DNA of 23,389 bases from Candidatus Nanohaloarchaea archaeon (GTDB taxonomy: Archaea; EX4484-52; GLR71), in the NCBI GenBank assembly GCA_030671745.1, contig DAOVHT010000003.1, forward strand, positions 1 through 23,389. The letters are read 5' to 3'. The notes under the pieces are model-generated. The model ran no database searches, was not told where the DNA came from, and saw only the letters and a list, made by a program, of their open reading frames with translations. Positions 23,364 through 23,389 of the stretch are shown here, one piece after another. The position numbers were made by a program, and so were the translations under genes. Position 1 is the stretch's first letter, and every line of letters starts with the position of its first letter.

Positions 23364-23389
23364 ATCTTTCTTTATAAATTATTTTTTGG

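Overview
This window is archaeal. The evidence is a full-length Hef helicase-nuclease, a HerA/DUF87 ATPase, a class III signal-peptide pilin (QSATEYL) beside a TadA/VirB11-like ATPase and two GspF-type membrane proteins, a KaiC-like ATPase, GatA/GatC, an archaeal-type FtsZ, GGTGA/GGAGGT Shine-Dalgarno sites, and TATA boxes about 25-30 bases before many starts. The DNA is AT-rich and the genes are tightly packed. This fits a small-genome archaeon (DPANN-like or a deep euryarchaeal lineage), but gene content alone does not fix the lineage.

Layout. At 1-170, the Thr/Pro-rich tail of a plus-strand gene meets a 5'-truncated FkbM methyltransferase gene across a bidirectional terminator. At 660-6678 lies a DNA and nucleotide metabolism block: hef (-), thymidylate kinase (+), a HerA-like ATPase (-), then a plus-strand run of two small unknown genes and a two-domain dCTP deaminase/dUTPase-fold protein. 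At 6675-11744 a minus-strand pair with abutting stop and start codons encodes two membrane-anchored surface proteins of 473 and 1215 residues; the larger carries a tandem internal duplication. At 11859-13629 a minus-strand operon encodes a KaiC-like ATPase, a CBS-pair protein and an M50 intramembrane protease. At 13769-19786 lies a pilus region: secretion ATPase and two GspF-type proteins in one operon, an Asn-run protein, an HGSNAT/DUF1624-like acyltransferase, and a pilin with its own promoter and terminator. At 19847-21583 is gatC-gatA. At 22108-23223 is ftsZ, with about 500 bases of gene-free DNA before it and two terminators after it.

How the genes may work together. The pilus genes probably form one machine, with the ATPase and GspF proteins assembling the class III pilin. 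The thymidylate kinase and the dCTP deaminase/dUTPase-like protein could both serve dTTP supply. The KaiC/CBS/M50 genes are translationally coupled or nearly so, and look like a nucleotide-sensing unit tied to intramembrane proteolysis (inference).

The most unusual noncoding signal is upstream of ftsZ (21856-21991). It has three successive stem-loops with unrelated arms but a common GGGC in the loop; two of them can close on an identical TTGGGC hexaloop. They begin about where a TATA box at 21820-21828 would start transcription. This could be a structured leader or a small RNA. No tRNA, rRNA, CRISPR array or transposase was seen.
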